Shown here one piece after another: positions 47,989 to 60,200 of a DNA stretch of 64,000 bases (position 1 is its first letter; each line of letters starts with the position of its first letter). Below the pieces are notes generated by a model. It searched no databases. It was not told where the DNA came from and was given only the letters and a program-made list of their open reading frames with translations. The stretch comes from Thraustochytrium sp. TN22 (taxonomy: Eukaryota; Sar; Bigyra; Thraustochytrida; Thraustochytriidae), in the NCBI GenBank assembly GCA_013306675.1, contig JABLUY010000069.1, positions 62,001-126,000 of the forward strand, written 5' to 3'. A program made the translations under genes and the position numbers.

Positions 47989-49585
47989 CTCTATCTTCAG
48001 ATTAAAAAGACAGACGACGGTCATGCAGAGTGCCACATTCTACTTGAAGGAGGCTGGCCTCGCGCGCGCGTCCACCGGACCATTCGTCGTCCCGCGCACC
48101 TCGTCCTGTCGACGTAACGCATAGTCGACGTAACGCATACATGGGGCTTCCGAGTCGGCGCTGAGTCAGTGAGTCAGTGACTTCCCTCTCTAAGCTAAAG
48201 TAGCTAGCTAGTCAAGCACAAAGTCAAGTGCTGGTTTTGCCTCGGGCTGCGGAGCCGCACCGCGCCGCGTCATCCGAGCCTCCGCGCGGCATCTGTAGCT
48301 CCGGACCCGACCGCAGTGCGGCCTGCCGTGCCGTGGCCTTGACTGGTGCTTCCGCTTGCGAGCTTGTCAGTGAACTGAATGAACTGACAGAGAGCGAAAT
48401 GAGGGGCGTGGACTCGGGCTCGGCGTGGCCATGGTGGCTCGCAAACGTGAGGTACGCTGCCAATCGGACTGGAGTCAAAGAACGAAACGGGCCTGCATTG
48501 CACATGACCACAGACACGCCATGGACCAGCGATTGAACAATCTTCAAGTTGTGAGGAACATTTACTGCAAGTCTCAGTCATTGGTTTCCCAGGGTGCCTG
48601 CCAGCCAGCCAGTTGATTCGCCGACATACCGCCTTGTCAGAGTAGTTTGCTGCCCGTAAGGACTCGGCGCGTTGCGTGGTAGGCTGAGTCTCTCGCGCTC
48701 GAGCATCAGATCAGCTGCCTCAATCAGATCAGCTGCCTCAAACTGCCTTGGTGCCTCGGCGCCTGCTTGTTCCAAGGCGTACCCTGACCTCGTGTGAGAT
48801 TTGCCGCGCGCCAACCCGATGCTGGCAGCCTGATCAGACCTGGAGTGCTACATCGGCGGCGCGGTTCCCCTGCCCTCTCACGTGGTACCGATGTGCGTGC
48901 TCGGTACCAGTACCATGGTAGTAGGAAGTACCAGGAGCACGACTCGACGCACTCCGACCGCGGGACCGGCGCCGCAGCTCGGCCACGCTCTTCTGCATCT
49001 TTGCGAGACTGGCTGGCTGTCTGCAGTCAGTGCAGTGTCTGGCGATGTCTGGCTGGCTGACTGGCCGCCTCGCCGACGCCAGTGACGGCGCTGGGCGGTA
49101 CATGATACATGAGAGTGAGTACCTACTCCTTCAAGTTACTGCCGCGCGGGCTGCTCAGCGCGGTGGCCTTGTTGAAGGGCCGCTGCGAATAATGCGTGCT
49201 CTGCAGGAGCGTGCTGCGCGGCGTGGGCCCGAGGCGGATGGTGCCACTACTGCCAGCGCCCACTGGCACTGATTGTGTAGGAGATGCCTGGCCGACACCA
49301 CGACGCGCTGGAAGGTGGCACCTCTGGTAGCTGTGGCTCTGACTGGTGATAAGTTAGGCGCGGCCTCGGCGGCTGACGGAGCGCCCCGCGGCCTCGCAGA
49401 CGCAGGTGCTCAGGCTGAACTGAGCCCAGCACCGCCAAGCGCCTCCCGTGACGGCGTGACTCCTCCACGTCAGGCTGCGAATCGTATCGCAGCATCGTGT
49501 CGCCCAGGGCCGCCCGGGCCCAGGCCGTGACGGAGGTCCTCTCCACGTCGTCTCAGCCATGACCACCTGCAGCAGGTCGCCTGGA

Positions 49586-49606
49586 CTGCAGTGCAGTGCA
49601 GTGCAG
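49586..49606. repeat. (TGCAG)n pentamer array
   Basis: Four TGCAG units about 390 bp upstream of the DUF707 protein start. Confidence 0.85.
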
Positions 49607-49781
49607 CTTCGGGTTGAAGGCCGCGGCCGTCGCCATGACCACTGCGCCGCGCACTGGCGAGCGAGGGGCGCCGCGCCCGGACCCGAGGCGGCGCGCGGCC
49701 GTCAACCCGCGGGTCGCCGCACGATCAAAGTCGGCAACTCGGCAAGCTCATCTGACTCCTCAAATCGCAATCGCCATCGCC

Positions 49782-49790
49782 CGCGGCGGC

Positions 49791-49821
<31 letters not shown>

Positions 49822-49852
49822 GCGGCGGCAGCGGCGGCGGCGGCGGCGGCGG
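49782..49852. repeat. GGC triplet tract
   Basis: About 23 GGC triplets interrupted by two AGC, in the presumed 5' leader of the DUF707 gene. Confidence 0.93.
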
Positions 49853-49993
49853 CTGAGGCGGCGCGCGGCGCGGAGGCGCGGCCGCGGCGGCCGCGGGGTC
49901 AACGGCGGCGAGCAAGAGGCACGCGGGCCGCCCGCCCGCCCGGGCAGGCACGGCTACCTGCACGTGGAGGGCGGGTACGAGCGCGGGGAGAGG

Positions 49994-52900
49994 ATGCTGA
50001 AGCCAAAGTTCAGGTCGAGGCAAGCCGGAGGGTGCAGGCCCGCGGTGTGGAGGAATCGCAAGATGATTGCAGCGGTGCTGGGCGTGCTGGTGCCGCTGGT
50101 CCTCTGGCTCAGGGCGTTGAACACGTTTCTCGTGGGAAGCGAGAAGCTGGGCGGCGGCGGTGGCGGCGGCGGCGCAGTGGTGGACAAGGAGGGCAGTTCG
50201 CTGCTGCGCGACAGTCGGCCTGCTTCCGCCGCGGCCTCGGGCAAGAATGTCCCGCCTCATGTCGCCAGCCCGGACGCGGATGCTGGGACAGATGCCGCCG
50301 CTAACACGGACTGGGCGAAGACGCCGGATGACGCGTGCATGATCGGCACCTTCAAGGCGCTGAGCGAGCAGCGCGATATTTACGAAGCACTCTCGTCCCC
50401 CGAGTGTCCCAAGGTGCACTGGTGGACGGAGGCGGTGCTCGAGAACCGGAAGGGCGCCTCACTCATCGTGATCCAGGCGACACCAACTTCGATATGGCAG
50501 TTGGAACACTGGATGGGATACTCCTGGCTCGACATCGGCATCGTGCTGAACCCATCCAGGTACCCGGGTCTCGAACTGCCGGACCGGGCCCTCTCGCTGG
50601 CGAAGTGGGTCTTCAATATGCCAATCTTAACGACTGGGCCAGACACGGCCACAAGACGGTCTGAGAAGTGGCACGTGATCGCCAAGGCGCTGCAAGTGCG
50701 CGTTTGGCGCAGCTATGAGTATCTTTGGTTCCCGGATCCGCAAGTCCGCATGACAGCGGAGAACGTGCGACGCATGTTGCAGATCGCATCCGTCTTCGAC
50801 CTGCGCGTAGGCATGCCCGCCCGGGGCCCTCCGCATCAATCGGACTCTGATTTTCAGGTCATGGAGTCTACACGGGACACGGGCCTGGGTGGCAGCAGCA
50901 ACGCGCTGCACTTTGAAGACCGCCTCAGCCTGGAGGCGCCCTTCGTTCGCGGCGACCTCCTGCAGGTCATGCGCATGTACTTTTTGTCAAGTGGCCTCTT
51001 TCACCTGCCCTGCGGACCCGAGGTCGTTCTCCCTGCCTTTGGTTGCGTGGATGGCGTTTCGCCGCCCAACGTTGGAGTCGTCGACGCAACGCCCTATACG
51101 CCGGTGCGCGACAGTGACGCCCAGACTTCGTACCGGGCCAAGTGTATCGAGACTGCCCAGGCACGCTCCAGCCCGCTGACCATGAAGGCCTACTTCGAGC
51201 ACCGGCGCTCGCACGACAAAAGCATCGGCTGGTGCGCCGCGCCGGCAGGTGACCCAGACGCAGGCTCGCAGCCGGCGAGCGGCGGGGACGCAGACGCGCT
51301 CATCATGGATCCCACGATTGGGCCGTCCTGGCTCTCGGACACGGCCCTGCACAAGGTCCGGTGGCGGACGCTGATTGTGGTGAGTGTCGGGTACGGACCG
51401 GCAGACAACGAGGTCCTGGAAAGTCTCAGCACCTGGAGCGGCTACGAGATGTTCGATATTGTGGCCGTCTGCAACGAAGGCGCGGCGAGCTGCGACGAGA
51501 TCAAACGCCTCGCTGACATTTACTTGGCTGGCGAGGACGGCATCACATCCAAGTTTGATGTCACGCGCTGGGCGCTCACGCGCATTGCCGGCTGGAAGAG
51601 CGACTTCGAGTTCGTCTGGATCCCGGACAGCGACCTGCGCATGGACGCCCTCTCACTAGAGCAACTCGTCAACACTGCCACGCGCCTCGGCCTGCGCCTT
51701 GCGCACCCGGCCTGGGACGGGCCATCGACACCCAAGGCGTCTGGGAGGCGCGTAGGCGAAGGCCGCCCTGCCATCGAGCGGGCACAGCCCGACTATGCCA
51801 TCCGGTACACAACGCGCATCCCCATGAACGCGCCGCTCATTCGCGTCGATGCGCTCGCCTACCTGTTGCCGACCCTGCGCGGCTCGGGCGCCTGGCTCAG
51901 CTCGCTGTGGCCACAGATCCTCCGCAACGTGCCCATCGCCATTGTTGACCAGGCCGTCTACCGCCAGGACGGTCTCGGCACCGCCGGCACCGCCGACCTG
52001 GAGGAGTCAGCTGCGGAGCAAGGTGCGCCCGACTGGGTGCGCGGGTTTGGCTGCACGCTCAATCTACCGTTCGAGCAGAAGCAGGTTGTGACCAAGTTCA
52101 ACTTCCACAAGACCGTGCGCGAGAAGAAAGACATCGACTGGTGCGCCGGCCCCGGCTACTTTCACTGGGTCGACGACGTCATGTCACCACGTCGCAACAC
52201 AACGCAACCCATCGGTTCTATCGCGTGGGAGCGCGAGGTGCTCGGCGACCTCCGCATCGACCCGACGCTGCCGCCGCTGTGGTACACAAAGAAGCGCATC
52301 GCCCCGCTCAAGGGGCGAAACCTCGTTATTGTAGTCGCCGGCGACCAGAGCCATCACCGCAACTGGGCCAAACAGCCAGGATATGACCTCTGCGTCGTAT
52401 ACTTTGGCAAGGATCCCGAGATCTTCAAGCTCTATAAGAGCGAGTCCACCTACGCCTTCCAAAAGTCCGACATGAAGTGGCAGCTCGTGAGGCACGCGCT
52501 CAACCGCATCGACTACCGTTCTTACGAGTACATCTGGATGCCCGACGATGACATCGATATGACGGCGTCCGCTGTCGGTCTTATGTTTGACATCGCGCAC
52601 CTCTACGATCTGCGACTCGGCCAGCCAGCCATCTACGACTTCGGTGTTCATTACATGGATCATATTGTGCGCGGCTCCTGGGCACTCCACTTCATCAACT
52701 TCGTTGAGATCATGGCGCCCTTTTTGCGGGTCGATGCGCTCGACTACCTCTTTCCACTTTGGAACAACGAGGCCGTCTACTCCGGCTTTGGGTTGGACAC
52801 CATTTGGCCGCAGCTCCTCCGCAACACGAACATCGCCGTGATCGACGCAGCGCCCTTCAACCACACCGGCGGCCGCGTTGTCGGTGGCCGGAACAATACC

Positions 52901-53215
52901 TTTTACAAGCGCCTCAAGGTCGACGCCGGCGTAGAGGAGCAGGTCACCTCAAGGCCGTACGACTGCAAGATGCTCTGGAACGCCACCAAGATCACCAACT
53001 ACGTGACCGTCGCGGCGCACAACCGCAACTTTCCTGAGATGAAGCTCAGCAAGCAGATCATCGTCCCCCACCGAGTCAACAAGCGGCTAAAGACTCTCGC
53101 GCAGCTAGGTTACAACAAGAAGCCGTCACCGCCAGATGCGGGCACCAGGCACCAAGAGATGATGGAGAATAGGGCGCTGCCCAAGAAATTCACCATCGTG
53201 CGCCCTTTGAACTGA
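49994..53215 (+). CDS. Type II membrane protein with three tandem DUF707 domains
   Basis: 1073 aa from the Met at 49994. The upstream open frame (from 49559) is Arg/Gly-rich from a GGC repeat and rejected. A basic N-terminus is followed by one membrane segment (~25-44), then a Gly-rich stem: type II Golgi topology. Three related units follow, each with a VIV strand, KW..V..AL, a Y/F-E-Y-x-W motif, then L-R-(V/L)-G and a FLRVDAL-like segment. The acidic motif after Trp is FPDPQ in unit 1 (~241-250), IPDSD in unit 2 (~537-550) and MPDDDID in unit 3 (~844-855). DUF707 proteins are putative glycosyltransferases, so unit 3 probably holds the active DxD site. WCA motifs before units 2 and 3 recur at regular positions. 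Substrate unknown. Confidence 0.85.
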   Translation: MLKPKFRSRQAGGCRPAVWRNRKMIAAVLGVLVPLVLWLRALNTFLVGSEKLGGGGGGGGAVVDKEGSSLLRDSRPASAAASGKNVPPHVASPDADAGTDAAANTDWAKTPDDACMIGTFKALSEQRDIYEALSSPECPKVHWWTEAVLENRKGASLIVIQATPTSIWQLEHWMGYSWLDIGIVLNPSRYPGLELPDRALSLAKWVFNMPILTTGPDTATRRSEKWHVIAKALQVRVWRSYEYLWFPDPQVRMTAENVRRMLQIASVFDLRVGMPARGPPHQSDSDFQVMESTRDTGLGGSSNALHFEDRLSLEAPFVRGDLLQVMRMYFLSSGLFHLPCGPEVVLPAFGCVDGVSPPNVGVVDATPYTPVRDSDAQTSYRAKCIETAQARSSPLTMKAYFEHRRSHDKSIGWCAAPAGDPDAGSQPASGGDADALIMDPTIGPSWLSDTALHKVRWRTLIVVSVGYGPADNEVLESLSTWSGYEMFDIVAVCNEGAASCDEIKRLADIYLAGEDGITSKFDVTRWALTRIAGWKSDFEFVWIPDSDLRMDALSLEQLVNTATRLGLRLAHPAWDGPSTPKASGRRVGEGRPAIERAQPDYAIRYTTRIPMNAPLIRVDALAYLLPTLRGSGAWLSSLWPQILRNVPIAIVDQAVYRQDGLGTAGTADLEESAAEQGAPDWVRGFGCTLNLPFEQKQVVTKFNFHKTVREKKDIDWCAGPGYFHWVDDVMSPRRNTTQPIGSIAWEREVLGDLRIDPTLPPLWYTKKRIAPLKGRNLVIVVAGDQSHHRNWAKQPGYDLCVVYFGKDPEIFKLYKSESTYAFQKSDMKWQLVRHALNRIDYRSYEYIWMPDDDIDMTASAVGLMFDIAHLYDLRLGQPAIYDFGVHYMDHIVRGSWALHFINFVEIMAPFLRVDALDYLFPLWNNEAVYSGFGLDTIWPQLLRNTNIAVIDAAPFNHTGGRVVGGRNNTFYKRLKVDAGVEEQVTSRPYDCKMLWNATKITNYVTVAAHNRNFPEMKLSKQIIVPHRVNKRLKTLAQLGYNKKPSPPDAGTRHQEMMENRALPKKFTIVRPLN

Positions 53216-54287
53216 GCCAGAGGACCCCGGATCACCACACGAACGAGTTTAGTCCTCCTCAGTTTGTGAAACCCGTGTCAATTACATTCAAGTATATGAT
53301 CAGAGGAGAGTGAGAGCCCAAGCTAGGCTTGGCGATGCAGTTGACCACAGTGCCGTGCGCGGCGGCAGGCGATGCAAGGAGGCTAGCAAAGGAGAAGAGA
53401 GAGGGAGAGAGGGAGAGGACGCTCCAAAGCGAAGAAGAGTTTCTAATCTTTACTGTCTTTCGTGTTTCGGGGCGACTGCGAAGAGCCCGATCCCTCGCAT
53501 TGCGGAGCGGTCCTGATTTTCAATGGCCAAAACGATTGATTTGAAGAAAGACAACCACCGCGAAGCAAACCGAGTAGCAGGGTAGGTAGGCATCGGAAGC
53601 CGACCGGAGAGGTCGCGCGGCTCGCAGCCTGCGTTCCTTCTTGCAGCCTAACATTGTCTACGTCTTGGTGAAAATGTCCGAAGCGCTCGCTGCATCGCAT
53701 TTTGGCGACTCGCTTTGTTGTGGGAAGGCGTGACGAAGCTCTTTTCCGCAGCCTTCTCGTACGTCACGCAACACATGAGACAGCGCCATCACCTGCCTCG
53801 TGCCGACAGTCCGATTCTGCAGAATAACCAGGAATCCTGTGCAGCGATTTTTGGCATCCACCCCTCCCATCGTGGGGCTCGACAGCACGTGTGGTTGCGC
53901 GTCGTACTGGCCGATAGTTTGTTGCTTACCACTCTTGCTCTTTCAAAAACAGCTTTTCTCCCCGCGGCGCACCCAGACGCGTGGTTTGGTCGAAATTCTG
54001 GTCGTGTCCTCGAGTTTGATCAAGCGTCTGCAAGCATGGTGGCGGCAATTTGCACGAAAAATTATTGGTACCAACTCGAAGCAAAGCAACTTGGCTTTGA
54101 CCGAGAAAGGGCCAGAGCATTCGGGCACTCGTGAGCCGATCAGCTGCGCTGCGCTCATGAGTCGCGCCAGTCCGGTAGGTGCTGGTGAGCCATCTCAGCC
54201 GGGCATGCTTGGGACTCTTAGCAGAACAACAACGATGAGCGAGCTGCGCCGATCGGTCTTCGTCGTAAGAGGCAACACCACGTCTTC
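53216..54287. other. AT-richer convergent intergenic region
   Basis: About 1.07 kb between two convergent genes, with a GAGAGAGG purine patch (~53395-53425) and lower GC than the surroundings. Open frames here (for example 53800-54294 plus) look random. No gene or known element seen. Confidence 0.5.
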
Positions 54288-57200
54288 TTACTGATTCTGC
54301 AAGTATAGACGCATGGAGCCCTGCAATGCGGACGCAGCCTCCGGCGATAGCGTCTGGACGAGCGCTCGAAGCTCTGTTGCACGAGCCTTGGCGAGGAAGA
54401 CCAGCGCAGCCCGCCCGGCGGTGCGCGAGGCCTCGTCGCGCGGCAAGCCTCCACCGGTCTCACCGCCGCTTCCCTCGGCCAGCGACAGCGCGGCGGCCAT
54501 GGCGACCTGCACGAGCTCCGCGACGTGGACCGCGAGCCGGGCCAGCGTCAAGACGGCGGCGCCGGCGACGGTGAGCCCGCCCTTTAGCCGGTCATCTCCA
54601 AGAAGCTCGTCCTCCTCGCAGTCGGTCTCCGTAAGCGCGACTGGGTTGTCGCCCTGCGCACGCACGAGGCGCATGATGCTCGGACCGAGCCCTCCGGTCA
54701 AAGCGCGTACGGCGGACGGCGAGAGGTCCGGCTTGCCCGCCAGCTCGCACAGGACCGCCAGCGTACTCACAGTACACCACGGTTTGGCCTCCGCCCCTTC
54801 GCCGGTGAGCACCTTCTCTGCGAGGTCCGCCCCGAGGGCCGCAAGGGCTGCCACATCTACACATGGGCTAAGCTTGACGTGGCACAGCGCCGCGCACAGC
54901 TCTCGCAAGACCACAAAGACGCCCGACGGCAGCGCTTCACGCTCTGCCGCTCGAGCGAGCCTGGCAATAGCATCCTGCGTCTTGCAGTACAAGACGGGGG
55001 CGATGGACTGTGCATCCGCGCACAGGTCCACGCATGCTGCGAGAGCTGGGGAGATCAGGCCCTGGCGCCCGGCACCAGCTTCCACGTCGACCAGCGAGAG
55101 CGCGTTCCAGCCCAACATGCGGCCGCACTTGTCCGCGCACGACTCGGGCGCGCACCTGGCGAGGACAGTCAGGTTGGCGAGCGCGGTCGGCGCGACCTTG
55201 CTCAGCGCCGTCGCCCTGGCACCGGCATACAGGCCGGAATTGCTTCCTCGCCCGTATCCGGTCGTTGGTGGCGCCTCCGCGCTACTTCGCACAAGCTGCG
55301 CGAGATTGCCCGACATGAGCGCCTGCACAGGAAGCAGGACGGCGTGCGCCGAGGCCTCCCAGGCAGCGAGTCGCAGCACGGGTGCCTCCGCCTGGCCCCG
55401 AGCCGGCGGCTGGTCCTGGTCCTGGTCCTGGTCCTGGTCCTGGTGTTTGCCTTCGGCCTGGCCGGCATCGCGCGCATGCAGCTGCGCGAGTACGGTGATC
55501 ACGTGGTAAGCCTGTGCTGCGAAAAAATCTGCGTGCTGAATCTTGTAGGTTGCCGGCTCACGCAGGACTTGCTGGCTCACCTCCAGCGCCAGGGCCCTGC
55601 TCATGGCGTCCGAGGCGCCCTGCACTGGGAGTGTGAGCGCCGCGGTCTGGAAGATGGTCCCGAGCGGGAATGCGGGCCAATCCATCGGGCGGCCACGCGC
55701 AGCGAGAATGAGCGAGGTGCGCAGCACGAGGCCGACATCAACTTGACGCATCGGAAGCGCCTCCACGATGGTACTCAGCGCTCGGCCCACGATCCAGGCG
55801 GCATTCAAGTACGCCGGGAAGATCGCGACCGCATCGGAAGCATCCGCGAGGTCAAACGCGTCGGCCGCGTGCCTTGCGTCGTGCGCGAGGGGCACAGCAA
55901 GCTTGGCGACGTCCCGGATGACCCCCATCCAGGCGTCGACCAGGTCCTCGCGGCCCGTGCCGGCCGGCTGGCCACGCATATACTCCAGCAGAGCCTTCTC
56001 GATGCTCGCGCGCATGCCCTTGGTGCGCGAAGGCTTGCTGCGAAGCGCGCGCGGTACGCTCGTGGCCTTGTTGCCACGCCCAGGCGCCAGGTCGCAGCCC
56101 TGCGCGAAGAGCCACAGCCTCGCGAGGGGCGCAAGGCGGAGGACGAGCAGCTCCGCTTGCACAAAGGACGGCATGTGCGCCGCTGCCGGGCGGTCCTCTG
56201 GGAAGCCGCCGTCGATGCCCGTGGCGTCACCGCCAACCTCGTCCTCGTCGTCCTCGTCCTCATCCTCCTCGTCGCCCTTGCTGCCGGTAGCAATCTGCGA
56301 GGGCATGAGAAGGCCGACGATGCGACGCGCACTGGTTGACACGCCCGAGACGAGGAGCTGCACCGCTAGGGTGGCAACAAAGGGGAAGACGAGCGGGGAA
56401 GCGGAGCGGCCGAGCCCCGGCCCTAGCGTGGCCGTCAGCTGCATCTCGAATTGCTTGAGCACCGAGTCGTCGGGCTGGTGCTTGTCTTTGCTCGCAGCGA
56501 ACATGCGAACTACCTCTACGAGTGCGCAGTACCCCTGGATGGAGAGCTGCGGGACCTCAGCGCTCTGCACGGTGCTGTTGGCGGCCTGCGAAGCGCCCGT
56601 CAGGAGCTCGCGCAGGTGCATGCAGATGAACTGGCCATGCGCGGGCACGTGCGCCTTTCGCAGGATGCGCTCCGCCTGTGCCTGGTCGCGGTGCACCGAG
56701 TACGTTTTGGCAATGCTCAGGACCTCCAGGAGTCCTTCGACGGCGAGCACCTTGGTCTCCCACGAGCACTTGCTAAGGAGCTGGTCGCAGAGCACGACAA
56801 AGCCCTGGACATCCTCGAGGCCCGGCAGCCCGATTGCGCTTGCGCCGCTGCCGCTGCCACCACCGCTGAGGGCTGCGCTGCCACCAGTAATGGCGCCCTG
56901 GCCGTCGTCGCCGCCGTCGCTCTCGTCGTCCTCGTCGTCGTCATCCTCGTCGTTGACGCCATCGGCCCGCCCCATCGGGTTGCCATCACCTACGCCGGAC
57001 GCATTCGCCCCAACACCCGCAAGATTGGCGCCCGAGGCGGCGGGCGACAGGCCGGCGCCCGCCGCGAGGCTTTGGCGTAGCGCTTCGGCCGCCCCAGTCA
57101 TCACAGCACGGAAGAGGCGCATCCAGTCGGTGAGCGCGGCGACGCCAGAAATCTCGTCCAGGTCCCAAGTGGACCCCTTCTTGTCGGCCGGCCGCATCTT

Positions 57201-60200
57201 CATGTGGCAGAGGCCAACAAATTTGAGCAGGTTCCGCAGCGCCACGATGCGCGCTGCCGAGACACCGCACGGGCCGGGGAGGGCGCCGCCGGACGGGGTC
57301 GCCAAGCCGGCCGCGAGTGCGTCCATCGTGAGGCCGCCTGCGCTTCCGACGAGGTGGCCTTGATCGCATGGCGCGGTGGCGCGGAAGGCCGCATTGGCGG
57401 CTTGGATGAGAAGCGGCTCCGTTGCCTGGTTCGGGCGCGGCGCCTCGCGCAGGAGGACGGCGCCGAAGCCGAGCGAGGACGCCGGCGGCACGACCCAGTC
57501 GTGGCAGAGCGCGGTGCGCGCCGCGAGCTCAAAGGCCACGAGACTGAGGGCGCCGCGCGCCACCTCGACGGCAGGGTGCGCCTGGCTGTCCATGCGCTCG
57601 GTGAGCAGCGAGAGCGCGTGCAGCGCCGCCATGCGCAACCCGGGCACACAGGCCTCGTGCGTGTCCGTGACGATGCTATGCAGGTGCGCGTACACGCGTG
57701 CGCTCTCGCACGGGTACTGCGCGAGGAGCTGCGGGTAAAAGAGGAGGATCTGCTCCACCATGCGCACGCACTCGAGCTGCAGCAGCGGGTCGCTGCTGGC
57801 GAGACGCAGCGCCTCCCAGATGTTGAGAAAGCGCTCTGCTTCAACGTCGGGACGTGCGAGCTCGGGTCCGAGGCCGGCGATGAGCGCGTTCGCCAGGCGC
57901 GCCAGACTGGCCATTGTGCCCATCATGACGTGCGCAGCGCCGTAGCCGCCGCGCTCCGGGTGGCCGTCCACGGCGAGGAGGTGCGCGTTGATGAGCGCAA
58001 GGCTGGGCGCGACAAACTTGCCCACATCGATGCCGGCGCTTTCGATGAGAACTTGCCACGCGTGAAGTGCCGTTGTCCGCACGGGCTGCGAGGTGACCTT
58101 GCATAGATCGTACACGATATTGTTCTTGACGTAACGAGTGTCCTGCGCCTCGGCCTCGCGCCGGATCATGGCCAGAGCGAGCACCACGCCGGCCTTGAGC
58201 GAAGCGGACACGCCGACGCCGCCGTTGCCGCCGTTGCCGCCTGCGCCCTGCGGTGCAGACCCAGCGGCAGAGCCCGGGCCAGAGGCTGAGGCGTTGCCAT
58301 TGATGGAGGCGGCACCTGGGGCGGATGCGGGCTCGCCGGTCAGCTTGCGAGTGAGCGCCTGCACAGCGTTAAAGCCGACGGTGGGACCGGCAAGGCGAGT
58401 CAGCAGGGCGAGGCCTTCGGCACAGGCGCGCCGCACGAGGCCGCGCGGGCTGGCAAGCGCGACGCAAAAGATGATGCGCATCTTGCTGACCCAGGTCGCC
58501 TGCTTGGGGTCCACCTGCGCCTGGAGTGTGGCGAGGCTGCGCAGGAAGGCGAGAAGGGCCGTGACGCCGTTGTGCAGGACGACGCCCTGCGCGCTGCCCG
58601 TGCGGCGCTTGAGCATGCTGAAGAGGTACTGGACAAAGTTGGCGCGGTCCGCGTCGGCGAAGACGCTCGTGAGGACGACCGCCGAGAACGCCACGGCCGC
58701 GTCGCTTGTGACAGTCTCTAGTTTGGCCGCGGAGATGCGGACAACGCCGCAGGCGGGCAGGCTATCAAAGAGGCCCGCCGTCTCCTCGGAGAGGTGAATG
58801 GCGCCGCGCGCGAGCGATGCAGCGGCCTCATCCTCTGCGCCGCGCTGTCCGTCCTCGCCGCCGCAGTCGCCGCCAATGACGGCGACCGCAGCGTGGGACG
58901 CATTGCAGGAGAGCGTGGCCATGCAGGCGCTGGCCGAGTTCATGGCCTCCTCGCGCGAGAGCGTGCGGGCGCGCTGGAAGAGCTGGCGCGAGGGCGAGGG
59001 CGGCAAGGCCTCCTCGAAGCGCCAGTCCGGGCGACCGAGCGGGCCCTGGCGCACAGCGGAGCCCGGGGCAAGGCCCTCGTCAGGGCTGTCCGGGGCGGCA
59101 GTCTCGAGGATGTCGTCGCCCGCGTGGAGCACGCCGGATCGGGAGCATAGGAGCGAGGAGAGCGCAGACTCCGACGCGGCCGCCTCGCGCTGACCGGCGG
59201 GGCCGAGAAAGTACGCCATGGCGAGACTCTGCAGCGGGATGACCACGGTCTGCTTGAACCTACGCAGCTCGACCCGAGGCAGCCAGGCGCAGACGTCAAA
59301 GAGCGAGGCGTGGATGCCCATGAAGACGTCGGCGAAGGGAAGGTCCCGCACGCCCTTGCGACTGGCCAGCATGACTTCCTCCACGAGGATAATGACGGCG
59401 CGGCTCACGGCCGGCATGTCGCGCAGCAGCGGCTGGTTGCAGCGCACAAATGCGCTGAGCGCGCGCAGCGCCGCTTCCAGACAGGTGAGCGAGGCGCGCA
59501 GCGCCGCGTCGCCGGCGATGAGCGCAGGCTGGCGCGAACGGGCCACAGTCTGCAGCGCAGGCAGGCTCTCCTCGACGGAAGACTGCCAGGCCTGGAAGAG
59601 CTGGCTCAGGTTCTCCTCGCACCACGAGGACCCGAGCGTGGTGAGCGCAGCGACCAGCGACCAGCCGCAGGCGGCGATGCGCGCCGTGGCGGCGGGCCGC
59701 GCGGACGAGTCGTGCTGGCGCGCCACGAGTGACTTGGCGTGTCCCAGGAGCGCCATGGCGGTATTCTCCGGTATGGCTTTGAGGTCACCCGAGAGCAGCG
59801 CTGTGCTGCTGTTGGGCACCTCGTGCCGCACAAAGTGCGCCGATGCGGGCAGCACGAGGTCTTCGCGCTGCAAGAACGCCTCGGCCGACTCGCTGCGGGG
59901 TCGTCCGTTGGCGCTCGACGCGTAGACGAAGACGCAGAGCGCGTGCACGAGGCCCTCGATGGCGTCCACGGTGCGTTCCGCCTCGGCGTCAAAGATCTGG
60001 CGCTCGGCGGGCGAAGCGTTGCTGGGCGGGCCGGACGCCAGCATGATGGCCAGCTCCGGCTGATACAGACCCACAAGCTGCAAGACTGGCATGATGCCGC
60101 GCGACGCATAGCCTGGCTGCGTAATGGCGCAGACGTAGAGTAGGTTGGCGGCCTCGAGCCGCACGGCGGAATCCGGGTGCTCCAGGAGCGGGAGAAGCGC

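Larger units (their letters stand above)
47853..49993. other. Long intergenic region with several short repeats
   Basis: 2.1 kb between divergent genes. It holds an ACTGCGCC array (47933-47988), a two-copy GTCGACGTAACGCATA repeat (48109-48139), a CTAG motif (48201-48211), a two-copy ATCAGATCAGCTGCCTCA repeat (48704-48739), a TGCAG array (49586-49606) and a GGC-rich tract (49782-49852). No conserved coding frame recognised; unrecognised short exons remain possible. Confidence 0.5.

Noticed and set aside
49559-49993. Upstream frame of the DUF707 protein
   Set aside because: Mostly translation of a GGC repeat; a membrane anchor with basic flank begins naturally at 49994.
53800-54294. 164-aa plus-strand ORF in the AT-richer spacer
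   Set aside because: Composition looks random, it overlaps the HEATR5 3' end, and no motif is present.
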